Assembly (NCBI GenBank): GCA_014729615.1
Contig: WJJQ01000045.1
Coordinates: 1 to 16,588 of the forward strand
Reading direction: 5' to 3'
Origin: Candidatus Peregrinibacteria bacterium
GTDB taxonomy: Bacteria > Patescibacteriota > Gracilibacteria > UBA1369
DNA length: 16,588 nt
Shown: one piece after another, positions 1 through 6,899 of the stretch
How positions within the stretch are numbered: position 1 is the first letter of the stretch
How the letters are laid out: the number at the start of each line of letters is the position of its first letter
Notes under the pieces: model-generated
Told to the model about the DNA's origin: nothing
Seen by the model: the letters and a program-made list of their open reading frames with translations, nothing else
The model's database searches: none
Program-made: the position numbers and the translations under genes

Positions 1-202
1 AAATGTGGTTTCTTTCATAATGGCACGCGGGGCAAACGGCTTTTTGCATTTTATCTACCAATGCCGGATTCAAGTCCTTTAAATGCTTCCAGCTTTTTTC
101 TTCGTAAACCGCATTACAGTATTTGCAGATTAAGGTTTCACCCTTTTTTACTTCTTTACCTCTATTAGGGTCATGAAAAGCAATGTCTTTATTTGGATCC
201 AT
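1..202 (-). CDS. Zinc-ribbon protein, 3' end cut by window edge
   Basis: This reading frame starts at the ATG on 200-202 and runs off the left edge of the window, giving 67 visible codons. It was translated by hand because it is partial. The visible part has two CxxC knuckles, C26-K-Y-C29 and C57-P-A-C60, separated by a charged helical stretch. That is the layout of a zinc ribbon that binds one metal ion. The N-terminus is polar with no signal peptide, so the protein is probably cytoplasmic. Small zinc-ribbon proteins of this type often bind nucleic acid or ribosomes, but nothing here shows a specific role. The start has no Shine-Dalgarno motif, only an A/T-rich run. A plausible promoter lies at 230-258. 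Confidence 0.6.
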   Translation of the reverse strand, partial: MDPNKDIAFHDPNRGKEVKKGETLICKYCNAVYEEKSWKHLKDLNPALVDKMQKAVCPACHYERNHI

Positions 203-229
203 TATTTTTTTATTAATGATTTGAATAGA

Positions 230-258
230 ATTTTAAGGTGAAACCATTAAGGAGGCAA
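230..258 (-). promoter_or_regulatory. Putative sigma70 promoter for the zinc-ribbon gene
   Basis: Read on the minus strand, a -35 box TTGCCT (253-258) is followed by a 17-base spacer and a -10 box TAAAAT (230-235). The predicted transcript starts about 20 bases before the ATG at 202. The fit is 4/6 and 5/6 to consensus. This is inferred from sequence only. Confidence 0.4.
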
Positions 259-270
259 GAGTTAATATTT

Positions 271-1170
271 TTATAGGTTTAAAATATTGTATAAATCTTT
301 TTTAATATTTTTTTTCTGAATAGGGATTATATTGTCGGCAGCTTCGTTGTTTAAAGTGTTCAAATCAACATTTTTTCTTATTATTTGTTCGGGCGCGTAT
401 TCACTGATAATAGCAATTTCATCGGGATCCGCTTTCCCCCATAACGCCAAAATCCCCAGGGCGCATTTGTATTTTTTTGCCAGGGCCATGTCTTTGGATT
501 CATTATCACCAATTATAGCCACATGACTTTGGCAATAATCCAAAATGTCCGATGTTTTTGTTCCAATTAATTCAAGTATGTCTTCTATGCGGGTGTCAGG
601 TTTTTCATGCTCCAATTCTTGTATTTCAAAAGGGAGTTTATAGATACCGCGCTCGTGCTTCGTCCGTATATGTGCGGGAAGTTCATAAGACAGATCCGGA
701 TATTTTTTCGCGTGAACGCTTGATAAATAATCTGTTAATTTTGACCTGCGTAAGCGCATCCCCGCCTGAAACGACGGCGCGTCCGTGACTACATGATTTT
801 TAATTTTTTTGTCATGGGAAGCTTGAACGACTCTCCGAATACCCGGAAACAATTTTAAATATCGGTTGCGAATATGATTAAATGTTCGTTGAGCGTTTCT
901 GGTTAGTTTAGCGATGTCAGACCGGGATAATTTTGTATCCTTAAAAAAACCGGCCGCTTCCACGCCTTGAATTAAGTAGGGGGATTCAATGGTACCCGCC
1001 AGTGTATAAAATTCTTTCATGACTCTTTTTACTTCGGGAAGCGGTTTGTCGGTAGTGTTTGAAATAAGTTGCGCCATGGCGGGATAAGCTTTTGACGCGT
1101 ATCTGATCCAGTTCCAAAAAGTGTTGTCCGCGTCCCAGATAATTTCTCTGATTTCGGGTTTTTTTCGCAT
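271..1170 (-). CDS. HAD-superfamily hydrolase (phosphatase-like)
   Basis: This 299-residue protein has the haloacid dehalogenase signature. Motif I is the WDADNT segment near residues 12-17, with D13 as the predicted nucleophile and D15 as the acid/base. Motif II is T129 in VVTDAP. Motif IV is GDNESKD at 221-227, whose acidic residues would bind magnesium. A helical region of roughly 90 residues between motifs I and II fits a C1-type cap. An extra basic, helix-rich segment lies between motifs II and IV. The family mostly removes phosphate from small metabolites, and the substrate cannot be read from the sequence. The W and F replacing the usual residues around motif I (IIWDADNTFW) are a small oddity. 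The gene stands alone between the zinc-ribbon gene and a divergent membrane-protein gene. Confidence 0.8.
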   Translation of the reverse strand: MRKKPEIREIIWDADNTFWNWIRYASKAYPAMAQLISNTTDKPLPEVKRVMKEFYTLAGTIESPYLIQGVEAAGFFKDTKLSRSDIAKLTRNAQRTFNHIRNRYLKLFPGIRRVVQASHDKKIKNHVVTDAPSFQAGMRLRRSKLTDYLSSVHAKKYPDLSYELPAHIRTKHERGIYKLPFEIQELEHEKPDTRIEDILELIGTKTSDILDYCQSHVAIIGDNESKDMALAKKYKCALGILALWGKADPDEIAIISEYAPEQIIRKNVDLNTLNNEAADNIIPIQKKNIKKDLYNILNL

Positions 1171-1242
1171 AATATTTTAGTGTTGATCAGGTATTTATAT
1201 AAACTTTTTGTTTAAGAAAGGCAATATCTGCGTTGCGGTAAT

Positions 1243-1271
1243 TTGCGCGAAGCGTTAAAATATGTTATAAT
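1243..1271 (+). promoter_or_regulatory. Extended -10 promoter overlapping the start of the YgjV-like gene
   Basis: A perfect extended -10, TGTTATAAT, lies at 1263-1271. A weak -35, TTGCGC, lies at 1243-1248 with a 17-base spacer to the TATAAT. Transcription would start near 1278, just past the first ATG at 1275. Translation may therefore begin at the next in-frame ATG (1293). Confidence 0.55.
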
Positions 1272-1274
1272 ATA

Positions 1275-1856
1275 ATGAATAATTATTTGTTTATGGATAA
1301 TATCATTGTCATTCAGGGAATAGGATTTGTAGGTTTGTTTTTCGCGATTTTAGAGGTTCAGCAAAAAAAGCGAAATAAAATTTTGGCTATGCATATGTTG
1401 TCTTTGGCAATGTTTGTAGTTCATTATATTCTGCTTGGAGGGTGGACGGCCGCAGTTGTTACTTTTATTGGAATTTTACGTTTGGTAATTTTCATTCAAA
1501 GATTTGAAAAAGATTGGGCAAGGTCAAAAAATTGGCTTTATTTGTTTATAATTGCTTTTTTATTGTCAGGTATTGCAACTTGGAAAAACGCTTATAGTAT
1601 ATTACCCGTAGGTGGAATGATTTTGGGTACTTTGGCTTATTGGAGCAAGAAACCTTTTCATACGAGATTGTTGATTTTAGCATGCACACCACTTTGGACC
1701 GTTTATAATATTGTTTTTCAATCATGGCCGGGATTAATAGGGGAATTTTTTATTTTAATTTCCACTTTGATAGGCATAATGAGACTTGATGTAAAAAGCA
1801 AAAAACTGTTTCCCAAAGAAAAGGCTGCAGAAAAGGTTACTCTTTATCATAAATAG
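1275..1856 (+). CDS. YgjV-like multi-pass membrane protein
   Basis: The product has up to 193 residues and is dominated by hydrophobic helices at roughly 10-27, 36-54, 57-75, 86-101, 107-123, 131-148 and 152-169, followed by a basic cytoplasmic tail. The pattern of small and aromatic residues in the helices, such as HYILLGGWTAA and the WPGLIGE motif near the C-terminus, resembles the YgjV family of bacterial inner-membrane proteins, whose function is unknown. The annotated start is the first ATG, but the promoter at 1243-1271 predicts a transcript starting at about 1278. ATG 1293 (Met7) may therefore be the true start; it still precedes the first helix. The gene leads a plus-strand group with the next two genes. 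Confidence 0.6.
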   Translation: MNNYLFMDNIIVIQGIGFVGLFFAILEVQQKKRNKILAMHMLSLAMFVVHYILLGGWTAAVVTFIGILRLVIFIQRFEKDWARSKNWLYLFIIAFLLSGIATWKNAYSILPVGGMILGTLAYWSKKPFHTRLLILACTPLWTVYNIVFQSWPGLIGEFFILISTLIGIMRLDVKSKKLFPKEKAAEKVTLYHK

Positions 1857-1925
1857 TTAAGAAGAAAGTCGTTTGTGTTTGATTATTTATAAAGGTATAT
1901 TTAGCGAAGATTTATTAATTTTAGC

Positions 1926-2330
1926 ATGTCTGATTGGTTAAGTAATGAGGAAAGAATTATTCAGCTTTTGGAAGAGCAGAATAAGTTATTAAAAAAGCTA
2001 GTTCATGTTGAAAGAGGTCAAGGTAGGCGAGCCTGGGTGCAGTTTTTTATAAAAAATTTACCGATTATTATATTATTGGTGGTACTGGTGTATATGTATT
2101 TTTCGCTTCAGGCATATTTGAGAGCTATTAACGCTGAAATAAGTGCTATTCAGGGTAATGTCGGATCAGTTTTTACACTGTTGGAGGATCAATATTCTTT
2201 TTTAAGCGGAGCGTTTGGTCAGGTTTTAAATACACTGAAATCTTACTTGCCAAATCTTACAGATTTGCAGCAAATTGATCTTTCGGGCTTGTCTGAATTA
2301 TCGGATCAAATTAAATCCAGTTTATTTTAA
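1926..2330 (+). CDS. Small coiled-coil, single-pass membrane protein of unknown function
   Basis: I do not recognise this 134-residue protein. An acidic, heptad-like N-terminal helix (residues 7-28, with LLEEQNKLLKKL) looks like a short coiled coil. One clear transmembrane helix spans about residues 44-60. The remaining 70 residues are polar and amphipathic, with a leucine-rich end (LTDLQQIDLSGLSELSDQI). This layout suggests a membrane-anchored oligomer with both ends exposed. The gene lies 69 bases after the YgjV-like gene and 5 bases before the hydrolase, so it is probably co-transcribed with the latter. No Shine-Dalgarno motif precedes the start. Confidence 0.6.
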   Translation: MSDWLSNEERIIQLLEEQNKLLKKLVHVERGQGRRAWVQFFIKNLPIIILLVVLVYMYFSLQAYLRAINAEISAIQGNVGSVFTLLEDQYSFLSGAFGQVLNTLKSYLPNLTDLQQIDLSGLSELSDQIKSSLF

Positions 2331-2335
2331 GTATT

Positions 2336-2878
2336 ATGGCGGGAAGAGTTTTACTAATTCATGGTTTCGAGGGAAGTAATAAAAAAGGATGGCTTTCATG
2401 GTTGTCAGATGAATTGAGAACCATGGGCTATACGGTAATGGATGATGATTTACCGGATCCGGATCATCCTAATTTTGAAAGAGATATGGCTTTTTTGAAA
2501 AATCAAATTAGATATTTTGATGCGGGAGACACAGTGCTGGGCTTTTCTTTGGGAGGTTTTTATGCGAGCAAATTGGTTGAAGAAAAACCGCTTGGCAGGT
2601 TGATTCTTGTCGCGCCCGCGATTGCCGCAATTGATACCGAGTATTTAAGAAGTATTTGGCCCGAATCAGACGTAGATGCATTGGAAAATGTTTTTGCTCA
2701 TGATGTTGATATTGATAACTTACAGGTGGATGAGCAAATAGTTTTATTATCAAAAGACGATCCCTTTGTTCCGTTTAAAATTAAGGTACTTTTTAATGAT
2801 TATTGGGATATTATAGTGTATGAAAATATGGGGCACTTCAGTATGAAACAGTTTCCCGATTTACTAGGTTATTTTTAG
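2336..2878 (+). CDS. RBBP9/YdeN-type alpha/beta serine hydrolase
   Basis: This 180-residue protein is the size of the small RBBP9/YdeN hydrolases (about 180-190 residues). It opens with the family's VLLIHGFEG segment (oxyanion-hole HG at 9-10). The nucleophile elbow is GFSLGG, with S71. The acid is probably D141 or D142 in LLSKDDPFVP, and the base is H167 in NMGHFS. All three triad positions are in the expected order, so an active esterase-like enzyme is likely; the substrate is unknown. There is no signal peptide, so it should be cytoplasmic. The gene starts 5 bases after the previous stop. Its last 41 bases overlap the end of the convergent deacetylase gene. Confidence 0.75.
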   Translation: MAGRVLLIHGFEGSNKKGWLSWLSDELRTMGYTVMDDDLPDPDHPNFERDMAFLKNQIRYFDAGDTVLGFSLGGFYASKLVEEKPLGRLILVAPAIAAIDTEYLRSIWPESDVDALENVFAHDVDIDNLQVDEQIVLLSKDDPFVPFKIKVLFNDYWDIIVYENMGHFSMKQFPDLLGYF

Positions 2879-3581
2879 TTTCATAGTCAATTCGCACAAA
2901 TTGATATCCCTGTTTTTTTAGCTCTGTAATGATGATATCTACGGACTTTATAAATTCATCCGGTGATCGTTCCCATCCATCATGAAGGTATATGATTGAA
3001 CCGGGCTTTGTGTTTGCTATTACCTCCTCTGCGACTTTTTCCCCATCATATGGAATTTGATACTCGGAAGGAGGATCATAAGTGCCCGTAACCATTGTTT
3101 TGTTCAATTTGTTAAGGACAAGGGGTAGTATTATGAATTTTGCCGAGAACGGGGGTCTGAAATACTTTACTGATGATTGACCGGTTTGATGAATCAAAGA
3201 ATCCGTTGTTTCAATTTGATTAATCATAAAGGCGGGTGATTTGAAGTACATTCTAACGTGATCGTATGAATGATTTCCTATAAGATGTCCGTTTTTATGA
3301 ATTCTTTTCGCAAGTTGCGGATATTTATTAATTTGTTTTCCCAAAAGAAAAAAGGTTGCTTTGACGTTTTTTTGATCAAGTAGCTCAAGCAAAGGGGGAG
3401 TTCTTGTAGCTGATGGTCCGTCGTCAAATGTAAGCGCTACAATTTTTTGATCGGTTTCCAGTTTATGCAAAGGTGTCGTAAAAAGCGCTTGATCCCATGA
3501 GCGGCTGTATTGAAAAAGTAAACTTATGAAAATTAAGAAAACGGGTAAATTGACACTAAATAACTTGATACTTTTTTTCAT
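2838..3581 (-). CDS. NodB-type polysaccharide deacetylase, membrane-anchored
   Basis: This 247-residue protein has an uncleaved signal anchor or signal peptide (hydrophobic residues 7-23) and then a NodB homology domain. The carbohydrate esterase 4 motifs are visible: TFDDGP (51-56, D53 as base and D54 as metal ligand), HSYDH (104-108, both metal-binding histidines), RPPF (142-145) and YLHD (198-201). Such enzymes remove N-acetyl groups from peptidoglycan or other N-acetylated glycans outside the membrane. All metal ligands are present, so activity is expected. The start codon abuts the stop of the upstream repeat-protein gene (TAA then ATG), so the two are translationally linked. The tail after IDYE runs antisense into the hydrolase gene by 41 bases. 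Confidence 0.88.
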   Translation of the reverse strand: MKKSIKLFSVNLPVFLIFISLLFQYSRSWDQALFTTPLHKLETDQKIVALTFDDGPSATRTPPLLELLDQKNVKATFFLLGKQINKYPQLAKRIHKNGHLIGNHSYDHVRMYFKSPAFMINQIETTDSLIHQTGQSSVKYFRPPFSAKFIILPLVLNKLNKTMVTGTYDPPSEYQIPYDGEKVAEEVIANTKPGSIIYLHDGWERSPDEFIKSVDIIITELKKQGYQFVRIDYETKNNLVNRETVSY

Positions 3582-5138
3582 TTATTTAATTAGTCTTAAA
3601 CCTTTTTTTTCAATTCTACGTTGCAGTTTTTTTACATCATTTTCAAATTTACTTACGTTGGCACCGGCGATTTCCGCTCTCTTTATTGCAATTTTCAGAT
3701 CATTAAACGAATTTTTATCCATTTGTCGCCGTGTAATGATAATTTGTTCTTGAATTAGTGGATCATATAGGGCATCTAAAAGCGGAGAAACTTGTTTTTC
3801 AAAATTTCTGACATCAAGTCCCATTTCTTTCGCTACTTCTATTGTATTTTGTAATGCTTCCAATTTTGGTTTGTTTAGGTCGTTTTGTGTTTCAAATAAT
3901 TTCGTTTCAATATATGGATAAACAATTTCCTGCCGGTAGCGGGGGATTTGTTCTTCAATGTCGATTACATCAGCGCCGGCTTCTTTTGCTTCCTTTATAA
4001 TCTGTATGAGAGATATAAGCGCTACAAAACTTTTTTCTGTTTCGACATCTTTTAAATGTTTTTCCGCTGTCATACGCAACATGCCTTTTTGCACATGAAC
4101 GATTCTTTTTTCAATGGATGTTAAATCAACACCAACACGCTTTGCTTCTTGGCATTGCTCCATTAAAAAGTCTACAGATAACTGATTTAAAGTCTTTTCA
4201 GCCGCTCTTAGCGCGGCAATTATCCTTGGTGTAAAAAGGTTCCGGTATAAAACGGTAACTTCGTCTTCCAGGTCATCAACATAGACATTGTCTTTTTTTA
4301 CTTGAGCCAATTGCCCCTCAATGTATGCCAGAGAATGTCTGGATGGTTTTACTTTATTCTGATCTATTTTATTTGATATTTTTTTTCTTAATACAAGTGC
4401 TTTCACCTCTTCAATATCCTCTTCATATTCATAGTATATTTCTTCAAGACCAGCATTTTGTAGTCGTTTAATTACATCTGCAAGCTTTTGAAAATCTTTT
4501 GAATTTGGATTTTCACGAAGATGGTAAATTCTTTTTGCAAGGTCACGTGAAAGTACGTTTTGTTGTAAAGAGTATACTTTTAATTCTACCCCTGTCATAT
4601 CTAATCCGGCATTTTTTGCTTCATTATAAGCTCGAATCAGTCTTTTAAAAGTGGTATTATTTGGGTCTTGTTCACATTCCGCCAGGGCTTCTTTTAAATT
4701 TGTTTCCAGTGTTTCGTCACTTTCAAGATCGTCAAGCAAATCCATTACATGGTTTGCATTTGCGGTTATGTCATTTACTCTACTGATTTCAGTGCGAGAA
4801 GAAGGCGCGGTAAATTCACTGAATACAGCTTCAGCAAATACGGGAATGTATAATCTTAAATTGTTGTAAGCGGCGGGTGCGAATTTTGCGAGTACATTGT
4901 CAATTTGCTTACCGGTTTGAGAATTTTTACCATTTTGAAGATCGTCAATGCACTTGCCTGTCAAATCCGCAAAATCATCTTTACTCATTTCTGAATTCAC
5001 ATTTGCCGCAACGTATTTCGCGAATTCATAAATAACATCGTTTAAATTTGGCAGATTGGATTCCAATTTGTTTAAAGTATCTATTATCTCCTCTGGAGAA
5101 AGCGGTTGTTCTTGATGAAATTCGTTGGTTTCGGTCAT
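3582..5138 (-). CDS. Large helical protein with seven 52-residue repeats
   Basis: I do not recognise this 518-residue protein as a known family. Residues 1-140 form a separate helical, acidic N-terminal part without signal peptide or membrane helix. From about residue 147 to the end the protein is a tandem of two-helix units. The most conserved stretch of each unit reads roughly A-K-x-A-G-x-D-V-x-x-I-E, with the glycine at 178, 230, (N284), 336, 388, 440 and 492. The spacing is 52, 54, 52, 52, 52 and 52 residues, and in every copy the glutamate lies seven residues after that position. This is what a helical solenoid scaffold would look like. The product is probably cytoplasmic. It is followed with no gap by the polysaccharide deacetylase, so a joint envelope role is possible but unproven. 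Confidence 0.75.
   Translation of the reverse strand: MTETNEFHQEQPLSPEEIIDTLNKLESNLPNLNDVIYEFAKYVAANVNSEMSKDDFADLTGKCIDDLQNGKNSQTGKQIDNVLAKFAPAAYNNLRLYIPVFAEAVFSEFTAPSSRTEISRVNDITANANHVMDLLDDLESDETLETNLKEALAECEQDPNNTTFKRLIRAYNEAKNAGLDMTGVELKVYSLQQNVLSRDLAKRIYHLRENPNSKDFQKLADVIKRLQNAGLEEIYYEYEEDIEEVKALVLRKKISNKIDQNKVKPSRHSLAYIEGQLAQVKKDNVYVDDLEDEVTVLYRNLFTPRIIAALRAAEKTLNQLSVDFLMEQCQEAKRVGVDLTSIEKRIVHVQKGMLRMTAEKHLKDVETEKSFVALISLIQIIKEAKEAGADVIDIEEQIPRYRQEIVYPYIETKLFETQNDLNKPKLEALQNTIEVAKEMGLDVRNFEKQVSPLLDALYDPLIQEQIIITRRQMDKNSFNDLKIAIKRAEIAGANVSKFENDVKKLQRRIEKKGLRLIK
3585..4700 (-). repeat. Protein-level tandem repeat, seven units of about 156 bases
   Basis: This segment encodes the seven degenerate 52-residue units of the helical repeat protein. 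Six of the seven keep the glycine between the two helices, and the third has asparagine there and two extra residues. All keep the glutamate at +7. The units are similar in protein pattern only; the DNA copies are too diverged to pair, so the array looks old and stable. Confidence 0.7.
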
Positions 5139-5179
5139 TGATTAAAATGGAAGTTCAGGCGCAAAAACTAATAATTTTG

Positions 5180-5235
5180 AGTATATCAAGCGTCCTGTTC
5201 ATTTTAATCTTAAAGTGTGAGGTGATTATTATCAA
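5180..5235 (-). promoter_or_regulatory. Putative promoter(s) for the repeat protein-deacetylase operon
   Basis: The 100-base gap between the methyltransferase stop and the repeat-protein start holds two candidates on the minus strand. One is TTGATA (5230-5235), a 17-base spacer, and TAAGAT (5207-5212). The other is TTAAAA (5202-5207), a 16-base spacer, and TATACT (5180-5185). I cannot tell which is used. Confidence 0.35.
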
Positions 5236-5238
5236 GAT

Positions 5239-6024
5239 TTACTTTCTAATAAAAGAAACGGTATTGGAATGATAGTACTGTCCGGGATTATCCATGCGAC
5301 TCATTTGAAGCTTCCTTAACTCGGGATGGTTTTTTCTATAGAAACCATCCTTTTCATAAGGTGATTCAAGTTCGATTCCCTCTTCTGCCAGTTGCCAGGG
5401 AGTTCGACCCCATGTTTCATATGGATCACCGCAGCATCCACCATCGGATTCGCCAATTAGTATGTATTCTTTCAGGTTTTTACATTTTCTCGTGTCTTTG
5501 GTTAAATCTTCTTTGTGTGGCATCCAACTGAATAATGTAATATCGGGCTGGTATTTTTGTAATGCATCTTTATGGTTTATTTTTTCCACTTCAAACAGTT
5601 GTTTTAAGTTCCATTCGCCGGAATCGGTTGCAATCACTTTTGCTTTTCCAGGTGCTTTTTCATTAATTTTTTGCTTTAGAAAGTGTGAAAGCTTGCCATT
5701 ACCGGCTCCTATTTCAAGAATTACAAGAGGTTTTTCCGTATTGGCACCGTATTTTTCTATTTGTTCCGTTAAATAGTCTGATAATTTTTCTATATATTCT
5801 TCTGTCAGTACGTCAAAAACCGGTTCAGTTTCATTTGAAAAATATTCATACCATAATTCGTATGTTGGAAATGCTTTTTCAACTTCTTTTCTTTTTGGCA
5901 GAATTTTATGATCTTTAAGTTTTTCTCTTAATTCGGATGCAGAAGGCAGAGTTTCTTTTGAGGGAGACTTATTTTCTAGGAATTCCGGTTTTTCTGTTGC
6001 GTTAAATTTTTTATATTCAGTCAT
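5239..6024 (-). CDS. Class I SAM-dependent methyltransferase-like protein
   Basis: The protein has 261 residues. Residues 100-110 hold the SAM-binding motif I (VILEIGAGNG). It is followed by an acidic strand end at ATDS (D134), where the ribose-binding residue is expected, and by a motif IV-like FSWMPHKED at 165-173. A cysteine-containing loop, GESDGGCCGD, lies at 191-200 and is unusual. The N-terminal 70 residues are charged and helical and may contact the substrate. The target is not evident. The FSWMPH segment is unlike the NPPY or DPPY of DNA and RNA amino-methyltransferases, so a small molecule or protein is as likely. The gene overlaps the small upstream gene by 8 bases, so the two are translated together. 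Confidence 0.7.
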   Translation of the reverse strand: MTEYKKFNATEKPEFLENKSPSKETLPSASELREKLKDHKILPKRKEVEKAFPTYELWYEYFSNETEPVFDVLTEEYIEKLSDYLTEQIEKYGANTEKPLVILEIGAGNGKLSHFLKQKINEKAPGKAKVIATDSGEWNLKQLFEVEKINHKDALQKYQPDITLFSWMPHKEDLTKDTRKCKNLKEYILIGESDGGCCGDPYETWGRTPWQLAEEGIELESPYEKDGFYRKNHPELRKLQMSRMDNPGQYYHSNTVSFIRK

Positions 6025-6292
6025 GTTGTTTTAATTCCGTATTATGCAGTAGATTGGCTAGTAATGGATAAACATTTAAAGAGACTCTGTTTGGTAAATT
6101 CGGGGATGAATATAGTTTGTTACGTAAATCCCAAAGTTTAAAAAAATTTTCATATGTGGGTTTACTGATTTTGTTTTCCTTTTTCAAATTACTTAATAAA
6201 ACTGGTATAGGTTCATTTTCACCCACTTGTGCTTTTTTACGAACTTTGTTTTCCAAAGCTATTATTTCTTCTAAAAACTTAGTTGTTTGCAT
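6017..6292 (-). CDS. Small helical protein, HEPN-like
   Basis: This 91-residue, all-helical protein overlaps the methyltransferase gene by 8 bases. Its core, a helix followed by a loop and then WDLRNKLYSS (54-63), recalls HEPN-fold proteins. Those carry an R-N-x(3-4)-H motif and often act as RNases or partners in toxin-antitoxin pairs. Here R57 and N58 are present but serine stands where the histidine is expected, so a catalytic RNase is unlikely. It may be a non-catalytic HEPN partner or only resemble one. No signal peptide or membrane helix is present. An extended -10 promoter lies just upstream. Confidence 0.5.
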   Translation of the reverse strand: MQTTKFLEEIIALENKVRKKAQVGENEPIPVLLSNLKKENKISKPTYENFFKLWDLRNKLYSSPNLPNRVSLNVYPLLANLLHNTELKQHD

Positions 6293-6316
6293 GGTAAATT
6301 AAATAATTATCATTTA

Positions 6317-6325
6317 ATTATACCA
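6317..6325 (-). promoter_or_regulatory. Extended -10 promoter for the HEPN-like/methyltransferase pair
   Basis: On the minus strand this reads TGGTATAAT, a perfect extended -10. Transcription would start near 6310, about 18 bases before the ATG at 6292. No good -35 is seen at 17 bases, which is tolerated for extended -10 promoters. Confidence 0.5.
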
Positions 6326-6372
6326 TAAAAAGTGATTTTTTAATATAAAAGCTTGCGGATTGCTCTATTGAA

Positions 6373-6447
6373 TGGCAGTCTCAAGGGGAATCGAACCCCT
6401 GTTTTCAGGATGAAAACCTGATGTCCTAACCACTAGACGATGAGACC
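6373..6447 (-). tRNA. tRNA-Glu (UUC)
   Basis: On the minus strand the sequence folds into a full cloverleaf. The 7-base-pair acceptor stem is GGTCTCA/TGAGACT with one G-U pair. The D stem is GTCT/GGAC. The anticodon stem TCAGG/CCTGA carries the loop TTTTCAT, giving anticodon TTC. The variable loop has 4 bases, and the T stem AGGGG/CCCCT carries the loop TTCGATT. The discriminator is G and CCA is encoded in the DNA (6373-6375). The layout matches E. coli tRNA-Glu closely. Confidence 0.97.
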
Positions 6448-6486
6448 GCGTTTTCAAGGTTGAATGCATTTGAAAAATGCCAAAAA

Positions 6487-6514
6487 AGTATATCGCGTAA
6501 TCGTTGAAAGTCAA
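6487..6514 (-). promoter_or_regulatory. Promoter for tRNA-Glu
   Basis: On the minus strand, TTGACT (6509-6514), a 16-base spacer and TATACT (6487-6492) form a good sigma70-type promoter, 5/6 in both boxes. Transcription would start near 6480, about 33 bases before the tRNA. The leader contains a small hairpin at 6466-6480 (GCATTT, loop GAA, AAATGC). Confidence 0.6.
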
Positions 6515-6557
6515 TTATTTTTTTTGCATTGAAAAGGTCGGGACAGAATAGGCAAAA

Positions 6558-6899
6558 CTAATTCTTTAATTCCACATACATTGTGTTTTCCGGTTTAACC
6601 ATTTCGCCTACGATTTCACTGGTTTCAATTTTTTCGAATGACATGGCTTGATTGATTTGTTGGTCGAGAGTGCGTTTTTCAATTAGTAATTCATCTTTTT
6701 TTTGTTGTTCCTGTTGAAGGGAGTATCCTTTTTGACTGGATGCGGTTGTGTTCATTAAAAAGACAATGCTTAAAAGAATTATCATTAAAAGCAGGGTTCC
6801 CAATAAGAGTGAAATTCCCGATTTTACTTCGCGGGATAATAGTTTTTTGCGTGGATAAATAAGTTTAGATTTTCTTCTTTGGCTTAAATCAAAATCCAT
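6558..6899 (-). CDS. FtsL/DivIC-like bitopic membrane protein
   Basis: This 113-residue protein has a basic cytoplasmic N-terminus (RRKSKLIYPRKK), one transmembrane helix at about 28-50, and an extracytoplasmic coiled-coil segment (61-88, rich in Q, E, K and L). That is the size and topology of FtsL and DivIC/FtsB, which form the divisome complex that activates septal wall synthesis. The sequence alone is too simple to prove homology. Its place directly behind an SLH-RlpA wall protein (11-base overlap) supports a role at the septum or wall. The usual dcw neighbours of ftsL are not seen here. It is the last gene of the rpmH-to-FtsL-like run. Confidence 0.5.
   Translation of the reverse strand: MDFDLSQRRKSKLIYPRKKLLSREVKSGISLLLGTLLLMIILLSIVFLMNTTASSQKGYSLQQEQQKKDELLIEKRTLDQQINQAMSFEKIETSEIVGEMVKPENTMYVELKN

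Noticed and set aside
249..255. AAGGAGG, a perfect Shine-Dalgarno core on the plus strand
   Set aside because: No start codon of any plausible reading frame follows within 15 bases; on the other strand it is part of the promoter region of the zinc-ribbon gene.
552..788. Plus-strand open frame of 78 codons
   Set aside because: It is antisense to the HAD gene, which has clear motifs, and its product is a cysteine- and arginine-rich string with no recognisable pattern. The same applies to the other short antisense frames across the window.
6841..6870. GTGGATAA, close to a DnaA box, as a sign of oriC near the rpmH cluster
   Set aside because: It is a single partial match inside the FtsL-like coding region, with no cluster of boxes, no AT-rich unwinding element and no dnaA gene nearby.
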